Source of the DNA: Clavulina sp. PMI_390
Taxonomy: Eukaryota > Basidiomycota > Agaricomycetes > Cantharellales > Hydnaceae
Assembly (NCBI GenBank): GCA_015039315.1
Contig: WIDE01000154.1
Location: 6,234-47,404, forward strand
DNA length: 41,171 nt
Reading direction: 5' to 3'
In this document: positions 30,445 to 41,171 of the stretch, piece after piece
Numbering within the stretch: position 1 is the stretch's first letter
Layout: every line of letters begins with the position of its first letter
Notes under the pieces: generated by a model
Databases searched by the model: none
Told to the model about the DNA's origin: nothing
What the model saw: only the letters and a program-made list of their open reading frames with translations
Made by a program: the position numbers and the translations under genes

Positions 30445-31529
30445 TGTTGATTGACGAGGGGATATATCAGATTAGTTATATGGGGGTTGAGAGAGTGGTT
30501 TAGAAAAGAGAATGTGGGATGGCAGCACTGAAGGCTTGCTCGTCGACTGAGGCGATTTGGACAGACGGGGTCTGGGTTCTAGGCAAAAAGAGGTGGAGGG
30601 GAAAGACTGGATGGCAACGGAGGTCTCTGTTTATACGTACTTGGTCTGTTCCCACGATTTTCGTCACTCCTAATTCAACGCCAATTGGACCCTATAATAC
30701 AACGGCGTTGTGCGACGATACCCGATCGGGTCAATTTTGACCAAGATAAGCTCAACAATTTCTGGTGTGTCGATCGCGGGAGAAATGTGTCAGGCCAGCG
30801 CAGTTCAGAGAATGGAGGCGAAGGGGCCAAAACCCGTGGAAGAAAGACAATGTTGCCCTTGCTCAGGAGTGTCACGGACTCGGAGTGACACCCGGATTTT
30901 CATGCGCAGTTAAGGAACCAAGGCGGAGCGTGAACATGGCAGACAGAGCGTTACAATGGAAAAGGTATCTGGTAGTCATTAGGGTAAAACGTACGAGCGT
31001 GACAACGAAAGAAGCACCGGAGAGATCTAGTCGAAAATCAGGAAGGAAGATGGAAAGAGAAAAAAATAGGTAAACCGAAATTACGAGAAAGCCGATGTTG
31101 CTTGGTAGCGAATCGCCGGGCGGGGGCGATTGGCTTCCAAACCAACTTTTTCAACGCAGGGGAGAGGAAGGATGGATGGGATATAGATAGGTACCCTCGC
31201 ATCATGATGAAGCCGCAGATATAGCACACTTCATCAACGATGGATCAAACCGCTCCTCTCCCCCTTCATGAACGAATATGAGGTATCTTGCAACAAAATT
31301 AAGCGTCGTGCCAATTATGAAGTAAGTGATGTATGAAACAAGGGATCATCGGTGATAGCACCGAGTTCCAGACCAAACGCGAGCGATAATACACACAGCT
31401 CCAACCTTACCCACCCCAACGACAATAACAACACACGTGGAGTTTGACACCCATACCTCTGGGCTCGAGTCAAACATCCCACAGTAACGCACATCCATTC
31501 GCACCGATGCTGTTGAACATCGATTCTTT
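30445..31529. other. Intergenic: priA-like promoter and Vta1 3' flank
   Basis: About 1.1 kb. TATAAA on the minus strand at 30630-30635 is the only core-promoter candidate for the priA-like gene, about 186 bp before its ATG, implying a 5' leader of roughly 150 nt. ORFs between 30519 and 31073 show no protein-like composition. Confidence 0.4.
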
Positions 31530-34500
31530 TTACAACCGCTCATCCACCACTTTGATCCCTAGCATACCCAGTGCAATGATCAATTCCTTCCGCGCCGTGT
31601 CCAGATCATCAAAGTCGAGTGCAGAGATAGCATAGCGCGCGTGTTTCTTCGCTTTGTTCGTCTCTTCTGGCTCGAGGGTCTCAGGCAGCGGTGGCTTGGG
31701 TGGAGGAGGTGGTGGGGGCGGAAGGAGTGGTAGGGAAGGAAGAGACGGAGGAGGTCCCGTCGAAGGAGGGAATGAGGGAGGTGGTGGCAGTGAGAATCCG
31801 TTGTTAGGGCGGGAGGAGGGTGTCGATGGGAGGTTGAACGGTAATGATGGTGGAGGGGCAGAGGGCAAGATGGGAAAGGCTGGTGCTGCCGGGCCTGTAG
31901 AGGGCGGTAGCCCAGGTATCATGCCAGGCCCTGACCCCGAACCACCACTCCCTGACGAGCCTGTTTTGTGATGTCCTGAGGAGGAGGCTGCAACGGTCGC
32001 AGAAATCGGCGGCACAACCGTCGCTCTGAGTCTTGGAGACAGTGATCCAGGACTGGATGTGCCGCCATTGCTGCCAGAAGCAACTTCTCCGAGGTGTGGA
32101 ACGGGCAGGGAGCCATTTGCTCCGGCTGGCGTCAGTGGTGGCGAGCTGCGCCCAGCACTTGCCAAAGGACTTGAAGGTGACACTGAGAATTGTGGAACAC
32201 GATACTCCTCAGCAGGAGCCGTATCCCTGGGGGTGCGTGGTGCTGATTGGTGAACTACCATGCCTGGTGCTGTCTGATCGTCCACACTGGCTGCTTCGTC
32301 TTCCTCATCGCTTGGAGGCAGGGGGACGCGCGAGCCAAGCGGGCTCGAATCTGGGCCACCACGTAGAGAATGGCCACTGATCGTGGACGTGCCCGTCCCT
32401 GTCCCGGCCGTGTTGAACGTCCGGATTGTCCCTGACGGACTAGGTGGTGGCGAGTCGCTGGCAATGCTCGATAATCCACCGATAACGCTCGGGGTGAAAT
32501 GCACTTTCTTGGGGACGCTGAGACTGGACGTTCCAGACGCGGGAGTGCCAAACGAGTTCGAGCCCCGTTTGCCGGATGAGGGAAGCGGCGCAAGAATGTC
32601 GTCTGCCTCCTCTGGGTTATTCGAGTGCTCAGGGGCGCTGATCTCTGGCGGCAGGGTGCTGATGCTCAGATTGCTGCTCCCATTCGCATGCCCGTTCCCA
32701 ATGAATGGCCCAACTCCCACACCACCAGTCTTGCCCACAGGCTTCACCGCGCTAGCATCCCCCACCACCTCACTCGCGTCGTCCTCGTCACCAGCATAAT
32801 TCGGACTGGCCAGTACCGACAAGCTGCCACTCCGGCTCATGGGATCGCCGCGATTGGCCACAGTGCTACTCCAGCTCTCCTGCCGCGACGTAACTCCTGA
32901 TCCCGACGCCACCGTCGAGCCCGAATCGCCACGTGTGATATTCGCAAGTGATGAAGGGTGGATCGGTGGGAGACGCCTCACTGGCGATCCTGAGCGCGCG
33001 GCGGACGGCATATCGGGATCTTCCAAGTCTTCTTCCATGGGTTCTTCAACGATGTACCCAGATTTTGCATCACCTGCGTTTCCAGATCCTGAAGCAGCAC
33101 TGTACAGCTTGCTGAGGAAACCACCAATCCTGCCAGATGCAGGTGGCGTCGGCATCGTCTTCTTGTACCCATCTTCCGCACCGGGTGTGGCGATCGTGCT
33201 CCATGCGCCTGGGCTGGCGCCTGGTTTCAGTAACGAGCCTGGAGCTAGTCCAGTTTTGATGGAGATGGGAGTTTGTGGCGCGGTTTTGCTTGCGGAGGTG
33301 GTCGGCGGAGAGGATGAGGAGGGTGCGAGGTTGGAAGATGCAGGAGCAGGAGAGGGAGATGCGGAAGGTGAGGAGGAGGATGTAACAGCGGGTATCGGAG
33401 GAGGCGTCCCGGATCCCGCACCGCGGAACGAGAACGTGCCCGAACTGGGACTGCCTTCTTTGGAGCGAGGCTTGCTGCTCGTCAAAGGAGGGGACCTGCT
33501 CCGTGAAGCACCTCTTGTCATGGCAGCGCCAAGCGAGGCGGTGGCGCTAGTACCGGGCACGGGGGATCCGGAGGAGCGCTCAGGGGACAGTGCTTTTTTG
33601 CCCACTCGTCGTGGCGAGCCATGGGGGGTAGTATCGTCGGCTTTCCCATTGGCGCCAGCTTTTGATGCTGACTTCCCATTTCGGTTCCTGCTTCCACTGG
33701 CATCTGAGTCGGGCTCCACCTCATCAAGCGGCCGCTTCACTCCAATTGGGCTGCCCGGGGTGCGGGTGGGACTAGTGGAGATGCTTGGAGGGATGCTACC
33801 GAACATGGATTCGGCGGCGGGAGCTGATGGAGCGGGAGATTGGGCCCCAGAGGGGACAGAAGGAAACTCGCCAAAGGTCGGCCCATTGGAAGCTGGGCCA
33901 GGTGTTGGTTGGCGACCTTCTCGAATGGCTTTGGCGATGTCGGCAGCTTTCCACTTGGAGTAGCGGATTTTGGCTTCGTTCTGTGGAGTTGGTTCCGCAC
34001 AAAGAAGGCCAAGTTGAAGACCATGTGATGAGGCAGAGGATATCAGATCATTATCAGATTATGCAAGGCTAAAGTCAGAACGTGGCGGACGAATCGAGTT
34101 GGCAATACGGAGAAACTCGACGCGTGGCGCAGAGTCGAACATAGATAAACTCACCTCGGTCTGATCAGGGACCTCGAAGACGCTGAGGAGCTCAAGGAAG
34201 TTGGCTGCGGCAAGGAATTTCTTTGCCGTAGATCTGTCCCATGATCGACCCAGGGCAATAGGGTTGATGATAGTTGCATACGAACAGGTTGTTGTTGGCG
34301 CGGACGCACATGCAAAGATAAAAGAAGCAAAATCAATTCAGCGATCGGCCGATTAGCGTCACCCAACAGCCGGACCCAGTTGGTCGTGGCAGCAGTGATT
34401 ATCTAGTCAAGAAGGAAGATAAACGCACTTTGTTGCTCTGCTTTTGCGATCCTCGTTGTCTGCCATGTTGAACAGCTTCAGCGCGAAAGACTCAATATAT

Positions 34501-35120
34501 GCGCTGCCTGCATCATCGCTCGCAACAGCATCACTGATTGACGCAAGCGTCGACTTGGTCTAGAGCATCATGAGAATAAGGAGAACAGAGATAACCACGT
34601 CAGTATATGCTCGACCAGCATACAGTCGCCATAGCCGCCAACAACACGCAAGCACGAGCTTGTGAAACACCAGACCAGGGTTGGGATCTGGCCACGAGGC
34701 ATGTGAGAACGAACATACTTTTTCGAGTAGTTCGAGAACGGCGAACAAGAAAGGACGAGTTTCTTTCCCGCCTTTTGCAGCGACGCCTTGCTTCGCAGTA
34801 AAGTAGAGACCTAGAAAAGAACCGGAGTGTCCGCATTAGCCTGAGGCACCCAAGGTTGATCCGCGATCCAGGGTGTTGGATGACGTTGGCGGACAGATAA
34901 CATACACCAATAGCACATAATCGGGTCTTTCTTTTTGAGCTCAATCGCACGCTGAATGTCTATGATACATGAAGTATGAGTATGGAGGAATTGTGGGACA
35001 AGTTGGGATGGAAAGGGGCGCACATGGTGAAAGGTGCTTCAACACAGGAGGTAATTCTGGAAGATTGACTTGGATATCGACATCGCTCATCGTTGTAGGA
35101 GTAGATGGAGCGTTCGCCAT
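31530..35120 (-). CDS. VTA1: Vta1/LIP5-type regulator of the Vps4 ATPase, with a very large disordered insert
   Basis: Vta1 activates the AAA-ATPase Vps4, which recycles ESCRT-III at endosomes. Six exons; exon 1 is 35024-35120 and the last is 31530-33980. The N-terminal tandem-MIT domain is clear: LPPVLKHLSPYIQRAIELKK, DPIMCYWCLYFTAKQGVAAK, FLFAVLELLEK, YIESFALKLFNMADNED, STAKKFLAAANFLELLSVFE, and YSKWKAADIAKAIREGRQPT. The C-terminal Vps4-binding and dimerisation domain ends the protein: KAKKHARYAISALDFDD, then LDTARKELIIALGMLGI. Between them lie about 700 residues rich in Ser, Pro, Gly and Thr, with a polyproline run just before the C-terminal domain. The total is roughly 965 residues against about 330 in yeast. 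The 2.4-kb last exon has no introns. An unusual T-poor tract lies directly upstream. Confidence 0.92.
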
Positions 35121-35251
35121 GGTTGGCGAGAAAAAAAGAAGAGATTGTGCGCAGAATGTGGTCGCAGTCCGAGGTGGATAAAGTGGAGAGTTGACTAGTA
35201 TTTGTGTCAGTTGCGGACGATTTGTGAATCCGTTGAGCCTCAACTTGACTT

Positions 35252-35602
35252 GCAACAACAAACCGCCAAAACCCCGCAAGCAACAAAAGAACAAAAGCCG
35301 AAGCAAAAAAAAAACCAAGGCAACCAAGCCGCCAACAAAAAGCCCAAAAGCCCAAAGCCCAAAAAACAACGCCGGAGGCCGAACCGTCCAAACGAGAATC
35401 AACCGCAAAAACAACAACCCCCCTCGGCCAAAAGTCCCCCCAACAAGGAACCCCGGAACCCCCAACAAAGAAAAAAACCCCCCCGAACCCCCAAGCCGAA
35501 AAAACGCCCCCAAAAAAGAAAACAACCGCCCAAAGCAAGCAAACACCCTTTCCGCAAGGAAGGCAACCTTCAAACCACCAGAAAACAAGGAAAAAAAAGA
35601 CA
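35252..35602. other. T-depleted, A/C-rich asymmetric tract upstream of VTA1
   Basis: In these 351 bp the + strand has only 9 T (positions 35387, 35399, 35424, 35435, 35549-35551, 35569 and 35570). Two runs have none: 35252-35386 (135 bp) and 35436-35548 (113 bp). It is mainly A and C with some G, not a tandem repeat. Because every stop codon needs T on the sense strand, all + frames stay open, and all - frames stay open for lack of A, which explains the long overlapping ORFs here. On the minus (VTA1 sense) strand there are several G4-G7 runs. It begins about 130 bp upstream of the VTA1 ATG. Confidence 0.9.
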
Positions 35603-35957
35603 TGACACGAAAACAGCTCCAAGCCAAGTCCACGGGATTTTACATGTGGACGTCAACCCATCAAGTTTGTTCTAAAAATCACTCGACAAGCATCGCATGG
35701 CCATTCAACATCTTGTTCATGATTAGGAAGTTGGGGATCACCCCAAGCCCGGTAGAGGATACACGCCTAGGCGAATACCCCCGAGGAACGGGCGCGTGTC
35801 GACCCTTGCCCTGCAGAAGTTTCAGCCTCCCTCCAATTCATCTTCTGCTAGTCACTTTATGAGACATGGCCCGACTCGAAGCTTGTTGAGAGGGGATCGC
35901 AATGAGTCGCGTCTACGTTTCAGTTGTGGGACAAAGACCTCAGGGCGTGAGTGATCA

Positions 35958-38352
35958 ATGTCGTGCAACCTTTGTATTCATGTTCCAACGTCCAAAGAAC
36001 TGACCGTTGATATCTTTGGACGCTGTACGTCCACAACGTAGCACCCAATTTCATCATACAATCTGGTCAACGCAACGCAGTAATTGCATCGAATGTTATT
36101 TGGGGTAGTCTAGACATTCTACCTGGCCCACCACAGCCGTTGAAACAGAAGAAACCATCTCGCCGCAGGAAAAAGAAATCAAGGGCTCGGACAAGGGTGC
36201 AGCCAGCAGCCGATGGCGCCAGTAAATCTGAGGACGAAAGCAAGCAGGAGGACCCACCGCCCCGTGCGTGGAAAGTACCAATGAACAAGGAAGTCAAGAA
36301 AACCGAGGGAACCAAGAAGGACTCGAAAACCAAGGAGGAACCGGGAGTCTCACCACCCGCTTGGGAAGTGGACACCTACGGCGTTGATCCCCGGAGCGAA
36401 AACCAAGTGGGTAGCATCCTCTACCGACAGCGCGTTTCCAGCTGGGACGATGAGGGTAATCTGCGAGAACCCGATGAGCTGTTTGGGCAAGACGGTGGAT
36501 GGGGGACGCTGGCCTCACATGTGCTGGAAAATGCTCATTGTGTAGGTGGAGACCGTGACAGTCGATACTCACACTACTTGAGTGTATTGGATGCTTGCTT
36601 TGTGCCTGGTACTCAGCACTCGGAGTAAGGCGGATTCACTGCTTTCGAGATCGAGTCTCACCATTCCTCCTGTCAGAACTGGCCTGATGGAATTCATCAC
36701 CGTTGGGGCCGACCGTACTGTCAGGCACTGGGTTCCTCCGTCGCCTGATGATATTGATTGGGATACTCCCAGTGGAAATAGATGGGACCTTCGACGGTCT
36801 GGGGCACCAAAAGCTCGCCGCATATGGGATTCGAGTACGTAATCCTCGTATTTACGCGTCGCTTCCTCAAAGCTATATTCTAATCTCAATGCTCTGATTT
36901 GTTGTACCCGCCTTGCTCGGATCTTACCAGCGATGTTCAATACACCACGCAGCTATAACAGACAGCCTCCTATCGAGGCTGCCCCTTCCCGCGTGCACTT
37001 CAACCCTGACCCCTCCTCCCAGCTATTCGCAGTGCCTTGCGGTGGCTCCGGCGCGATCCATATCCACTCGCTCGCATCTGACGAACGCCTCGACGTCGTC
37101 TATCCTTCTCCGGAAATATTCAGCAGGAGCAATAACGAGCTATTCGATGCATATGCTTGTTGGGGGATGAGGGCCAGTAAGGGATGGATGTTTGCAGGAA
37201 CGGACCCTGCAGAGGAGGGTATGGGGAGTGTCGTGTGCTGGGATGTCGGTGCGAGGGCCGAAGGATCTGTTGGTATTGCTAGTGATGACGAGGAAGGCGG
37301 TGCAAGCCAGTGGGATGGGCGGGGCGTCCAGAAATTCAAGCTGGAAAACGGGGCAACCCAGTGCCTTGGAGTAGACTATTGGGGTGCGTACTTCGATAAC
37401 TTCTGTTTCCACTTCTTGCATTGAACTTCCTTTCTCGCCATTTGCGTGTCGGACTAGGCGAACGTGTAGCGATTGTCTCGTACGATACCACCCCCTTCAG
37501 AGAAGCTGGCGACCCTGGGCTCTCTCTCCGAATATATGATATCCGGGCCCCTCGCTCCCTTCCCTCATCTCCAACCATCAGCCTTAATCTCGACACACTC
37601 CTCTCATCACCCTCACTTTTGAGCGAGGAGCGAGCCGGGGCATCCTCGGTCTTATTCTCCCCCTGCACGACATATATTGCTGTTGCGCGCGAGAATAACA
37701 TCGCACAAGTGTTTGATGCGCGGTTTGTTGGGCTTGATGACGCCCAGCGAGTGCTGATGGAGTGTCGTCATGAGTCAGAACATGAGGGTCCTGAGATCAC
37801 AGTGCAAGGCAAAGCCTATTCTAGGTATGGGATAGCAGCAATGGATTGGATGGACGCATCGCTAGGCCCACAGAGGGCTCCTGGCGTGCTTGTCACTGGC
37901 GGAGATGATGGTACGTTAGTTCCAATCTGCTGCGTTGCTCCTTTTGCCGTTGTGTTGCCGAATCATGATGCTCTCGACACCGCTTGTCTTCCATATGCTG
38001 TTCTGGTGGACTGACCTTTCCCGGCATGGTCAACCTCTGGTTGCACCGGTCATCGACGCCCCTGCTCTTACTCATGTACCTTATTATGTCTTCACCGATA
38101 GGTGCTGTCCGTTCGTGGGATCTCCGACGCTCACCGGACGACCCATCACAAGGTCGCAACTTGCTCTCGATGGACCCACAGCAGCGCCTCGTCGGTATCG
38201 CGGCTTTTAGCTTAGGGGATGTGTACGCTGGAGAGAGAGCTCTGATCGTGTAAGCTATGCTCACTTTACTGTTTGCTGGTTCACTGATATCTTGGTTTAG
38301 TGGTGATATGAATGGGACAATCCAGGAATATCTTGATTGTGGTGACGTCTAA
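35958..38352 (+). CDS. WD40-repeat protein; N-terminal exons provisional
   Basis: The part from ATG 36933 is secure: a beta-propeller with RVHFNPDPSSQLFAVPCGGS, GMGSVVCWDVGARAEG, LRIYDIRAPRSL, VLFSPCTTYIAVARENN, VLVTGGDDGAVRSWDLRR and ALIVGDMNGTIQEYL before the stop at 38350-38352. The motif GGDDGAVRSWDLR forms exactly when the 190-nt intron before 38101 is removed. It resembles WDR89-like proteins but I do not assign it. Upstream, three exons (35958-36024, 36081-36541, 36630-36834) join in phase to 36931 and carry a very Lys-rich segment (near 36140-36340) and another WD-like blade, FITVGADRTVRHWV, which argues for one gene. The first ATG and the first introns are uncertain; alternatively a separate upstream gene ends near 36842. 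Confidence 0.65.
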
Positions 38353-39220
38353 ATTATCTACATTTGTTCACTTCTTGGTTCCAGCGACACGACATATTTC
38401 TTGACATCTTGACTTCCATTCCCCATCCCTCGCAATCACCCATTATTTTGACAACTCTTGTGCTAGGTGGAGCCTAGCAGTAGTAGGATCTATAAATCTT
38501 GACTAATCACTCTACCTAGCAGGATAGACCACCATCAGTTGGCCTAGTAATCTATGCAAGGAATCTATACACTTCTATAACAACATTATGAAAATAGACT
38601 GCGCCTATAGCTAACTACTTGCTCAATTGTGAATGATTACAGAGGCACAACCAACACCCTGCTGACTCAATTGGCCAGACCTGAACAATGTCGTCCCGTT
38701 GTTTAGCTGGGTAAATACTCTCTGTGATTGTTTGAAATCTGTACCTCGGTTTATCTATCAACTGGGGATTTAGTCCCGCCATGAACAAACACAGGGTTGG
38801 TGATTTCACTGTAGGTTCCACACAGTTGAGTACTATTGGATATCTATGAAGCAAAGAAAAAAAGAACGAAAAGGAACGCAGTGGAAAGCGGATAGAAAGT
38901 GAGGGAGATGCATGCAGGATCCTGCCTGAGATGCCGATAACAAGGTATACTTTGGATAAACGAAAAGGAAGAGGTCATTAGGCAAGTGACAAAGAAATGG
39001 TAAAGAAAAGCTAAACTGCTACGAGAGATGGAAGAGAATAGATGGATAGGACTCTGTAGGTAGAGCAAGAAAACTGAGTCGAGCAGAGACTACTCCAGCG
39101 AAGTAAACGCGTGGTCGAACAAGCAAACGACCTGGAAAGGCTGGATTTCTCAATATTTCCCCACCGAAGTGATGATGATATCGCTGGCGATAAAAATGTG
39201 ACAATCTCCCGCATGGCGCG
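38353..39220. other. Intergenic between convergent ends
   Basis: About 870 bp, more A/T-rich than its surroundings in 38440-38640, with no coding potential. It holds a short perfect hairpin at 38461-38479 described separately. Confidence 0.4.
38461..38479. other. Perfect 7-bp hairpin near the 3' end of the WD40 gene
   Basis: TGCTAGG, a five-base loop TGGAG, then CCTAGCA. The half-site CCTAGCA recurs at 38515-38521 and CCTAGTA just after. This could be a 3' end structure or a remnant of a small mobile element; no target duplication is visible. Confidence 0.3.
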
Positions 39221-40491
39221 CTAGCCGACCTTCGGATAGACAATGACATAGGTGCTCTTCTCACTCGGTCAAAGACGACGACAGCAGCCTCTGCTCTCAT
39301 GACTGACTGCCCAGTTGCTTCAGTGCATCGTCGTGTGCCCGAATACCACGATTGCGCAGCTAATCAAGACTTCAACCAGAGTATTGAAGCAGCTTCGCGA
39401 ATACGTCTAGAGCATGAGGGTAGTGACGGTGGTTATGTGAGACTCTGGCAGGCTGGGCGCGGCCGCAAGAGAGAAGACGATCGATGGAGGGAGGAGAAGA
39501 ACCCAATACGTCAGCAGGAAACTCGTCCACGATCAAGACGGCTGAGCAAGCAGGTGTGTGGACTAGCTCCATATCCTCTTCTTAAGGCACCATCAGCATC
39601 AGCATCGATGTTGACATACCATTCAAGCTCATATGCATGGCATTAGAGTCCTGCTCTGATTAGAGTGAAGGCAGAGGTGGGGCGATGGGGCGAATGTGAT
39701 GGTGGCAGCCACAAGCGTTCGGCCAAGGTCTCACTAACAGCGGAGGGTAGATAAGGGCTGGACTCGAGCTGGGTAGCATTTAAGGCTGTGGCTGCCAGTC
39801 TCGAGAGTTGCAACCACACTGGTGGCGCTTGGTAGTGCGTCGGATGTGGGCGGCAGGAGGTACTCGTTGGCAGTGATGAACCAAAGGCGTCAAAATCGAG
39901 GTGCTCGACGCCAGCCGGATTAGATGCATACATTATCAGAAGGCCTACAGGGAGATGGAAAGAATATAACCAAACGAGAATTAATAAGAAAGAGGGAATA
40001 TGGAACGCAATGCGAGCGACGAGGACAGACGGATCAGAGAAGGCGGCGGGTAGGCGAGGCATTGGAGGTAAAGTTTGGCATGTGTGTATGAGATCCAGGA
40101 CGGGCGATGTGGCAGTGACGATAAAGATTCATCTATCTGCCTGGTTGCGAGTAAGATCTCTCGGTTCAGAGCGAGCATGTGAATGGAGAACGGTTGTAGG
40201 CGCTGCTGGAAGGGTGCTCTAGGAAGGGGGATGAGCCAGGAATGGAAGGCTAGAAAGCGTAGCACGTGGTTCAGTTTATCCACCCTAAAGAGTCACAAAG
40301 AGAACGAGGCTCAGTGGCCCAAGGGCGTCGATGTAGAGTGGCCTGCGCAAGTGTGATGGTAAGAGGACTATGAATCGATGGATCCAAACAGGTGCAGTCC
40401 TCGTGAGAAGATCGCGGCTGCATGAAAGGTGACCTCACTGCGGCCAAGAAGCATTTCCTCGCCGAGTTTGAGATGATGCAGCTGGAGGCAT
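39221..40491 (-). CDS. Unidentified multi-exon gene
   Basis: I do not recognise this protein. The 3' half splices consistently: an exon with MYASNPAGVEHLDFDAFG and later LESSPYLPSAV, a gtgaga donor, then QDSNAMHMSLN, a 56-nt intron, VHTPACSAVLIVDEFPAD, an intron of about 150 nt, LRNRGIRAHDDALKQLGK, a short intron, and STYVIVYPKVG with the stop at 39221-39223. Every join keeps phase and the residues look protein-like, which is unlikely by chance. The 5' half is not settled: a candidate start at 40491 gives MPPAASSQTRRGNASWPQ followed by a gtgagg donor, and a Leu-rich stretch (HMLALNREILLATRQ) near 40140-40180 may be coding in another frame. It would be divergent from the gene at 40728 with 236 bp between. 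Confidence 0.4.
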
Positions 40492-40727
40492 AGGACGGAT
40501 GGGAGAAGGAGGATGATTCCCACCATCCTTTATTTGGCGAGTTTGGGCAGCGCGCTCTCACTTGCTCACCAACCGCGCCCAAAACACGACTAATACTAAA
40601 TACAATTATGGCTGTCTAGGTTGTGTATATTGATCGTAGCGTCCAGCGAGGCGCCTCTTTTAGAATCCGTTCTCTGCGCCAACCAGCGATCCAAACGACT
40701 CCGAATTTCTACTTGTAGCCTCTCGGG

Positions 40728-41171
40728 ATGGACGACGCTGATAGAGACCAGCGCCAGCGACTTTCGTCTGATCAGCTCAGGGAGGGGACTTCAGTTCCCT
40801 CTCCAGCACCAGCCTCGTCGTCTCTGGAGCACGTTGAAGCGCTTGCCTTGACTGGCTCAAGCTCATTCTCTCCACCTGTACCACCTGTACCGAGTGATCT
40901 CACTCAACAAACGTTGAATGATTGGAATAGTGATAACTCGTCTGCGCGTCGTCGTGGGCGAACAACCTCCGTTAACTCCATTGAAGATGCTGACTCTTCC
41001 CGTCCTCGAAAGAGAGTTCACCTGGAAAATAGCCCCAAATTAGCCAACAGTGGACGAGAACCTCTCCACTTTCGTCCCCGGAATTCGTTCGCGGGGCAGA
41101 ATACACACGTTTACCCTTCTAAACTCCCCGACCGGTCGCAAACTTATCTGCCCGATCATCAACCACAGGGT
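40728..41171 (+). CDS. 5' end of an unidentified disordered protein, cut by window edge
   Basis: An ATG in the context gggATGGAC opens 148 codons without a stop up to the window end. The sequence is low in hydrophobic residues and rich in Ser, Pro, Arg and Asp: MDDADRDQRQRLSSDQLREG, a PPVPPVPSDLTQQTLNDW segment, and a basic patch SSARRRGRTTSVNSIEDA followed by SSRPRKRVHLENS, which looks like a nuclear localisation signal. Such N-termini are typical of fungal transcription factors or chromatin proteins, but no DNA-binding domain is inside the window, so I give no function. No splice donor is needed within the visible part. Confidence 0.55.
   Translation, partial: MDDADRDQRQRLSSDQLREGTSVPSPAPASSSLEHVEALALTGSSSFSPPVPPVPSDLTQQTLNDWNSDNSSARRRGRTTSVNSIEDADSSRPRKRVHLENSPKLANSGREPLHFRPRNSFAGQNTHVYPSKLPDRSQTYLPDHQPQG

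Noticed and set aside
32839..33963. 374-codon + strand ORF
   Set aside because: Antisense shadow of the Ser/Pro/Gly-rich VTA1 exon; its Gly/Glu/Ala/Val-rich composition mirrors the sense codons.
35191..35862. Long + strand ORF (223 codons, Lys/Pro-rich) and matching minus-strand ORFs of 220-230 codons
   Set aside because: They exist only because the tract lacks T on one strand and A on the other, so no stop codon can occur in any frame. Composition follows the base bias, and frames overlap on both strands.
38026..38100. Possible exon reading MVNLWLHRSS inside the long WD40 intron, attractive because it would follow GGDDG
   Set aside because: There is no AG acceptor before it, while removing the whole intron to 38100 gives GGDDGAVRSWDLRR directly.
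38440..38640. Small transposon (MITE) suspected from CTAG-rich repeats and hairpin
   Set aside because: No terminal inverted repeats at the ends and no target-site duplication; kept only as a short hairpin feature.

Overview
The window is nuclear DNA of a filamentous fungus, most likely a basidiomycete of the Agaricomycetes. Genes are dense and cut by many short GT-AG introns, mostly 50-80 nt. A priA-like cysteine-rich secreted protein, an LCCL-domain membrane protein, a fungal protoglobin protein and duplicated secreted carbohydrate-active enzymes fit that group. I cannot fix the genus from sequence alone. All gene models were spliced by hand from motif continuity and intron phase.

Layout. 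1-1463: molybdopterin synthase large subunit (cut by the left edge) and ribosomal protein eL13, both minus. 2015-4667: LCCL-domain multispanning membrane protein (+). 5577-6829: protoglobin-domain protein (+). 7153-12846: a divergent pair, methylmalonate-semialdehyde dehydrogenase (-) and a bifunctional pseudouridine-phosphate glycosidase/PfkB kinase (+), 164 bp apart, both with presequence-like N-termini. 12991-16351: two tandem paralogous short-chain dehydrogenases (-). 17015-23834: two tandem secreted GH43 glycosidases (+), each followed by a minus-strand type-B carboxylesterase. The right esterase is intact and the left is only a 3' relic, so a segment of about 2.3-2.4 kb was duplicated together with its promoter. 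24547-26175: a secreted GH17-like glucanase (-). 26565-27348: a short SET-domain protein (+). 27349-29336: about 2 kb with no gene I can support. 29337-30444: priA-like cysteine-rich secreted protein (-). 31530-35120: Vta1/LIP5-type regulator of Vps4 with a very large disordered insert (-). 35958-38352: WD40 protein (+). 39221-40491: an unidentified multi-exon gene (-). 40728-41171: the 5' end of an unidentified disordered protein (+), cut by the right edge.

How the parts relate. The stretch from 17 to 26 kb is a small neighbourhood of secreted enzymes (GH43 twice, carboxylesterase, GH17-like) consistent with attack on cell-wall polysaccharide. The flanks are housekeeping: translation, molybdenum cofactor, valine and pyrimidine catabolism, pseudouridine salvage, endosomal sorting. 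Nothing indicates operon organisation, but several pairs are divergent and share short promoter regions.

The most unusual signals are: a 351-bp tract almost devoid of T on the + strand (35252-35602) just upstream of the Vta1 start; very small exons (4 nt in two unrelated genes, 7 nt in both dehydrogenase paralogues); a 27-nt intron in the esterase; an in-frame stop at the start of the linker intron of the pseudouridine fusion gene; and Gln where GH17 enzymes normally carry their nucleophile Glu.
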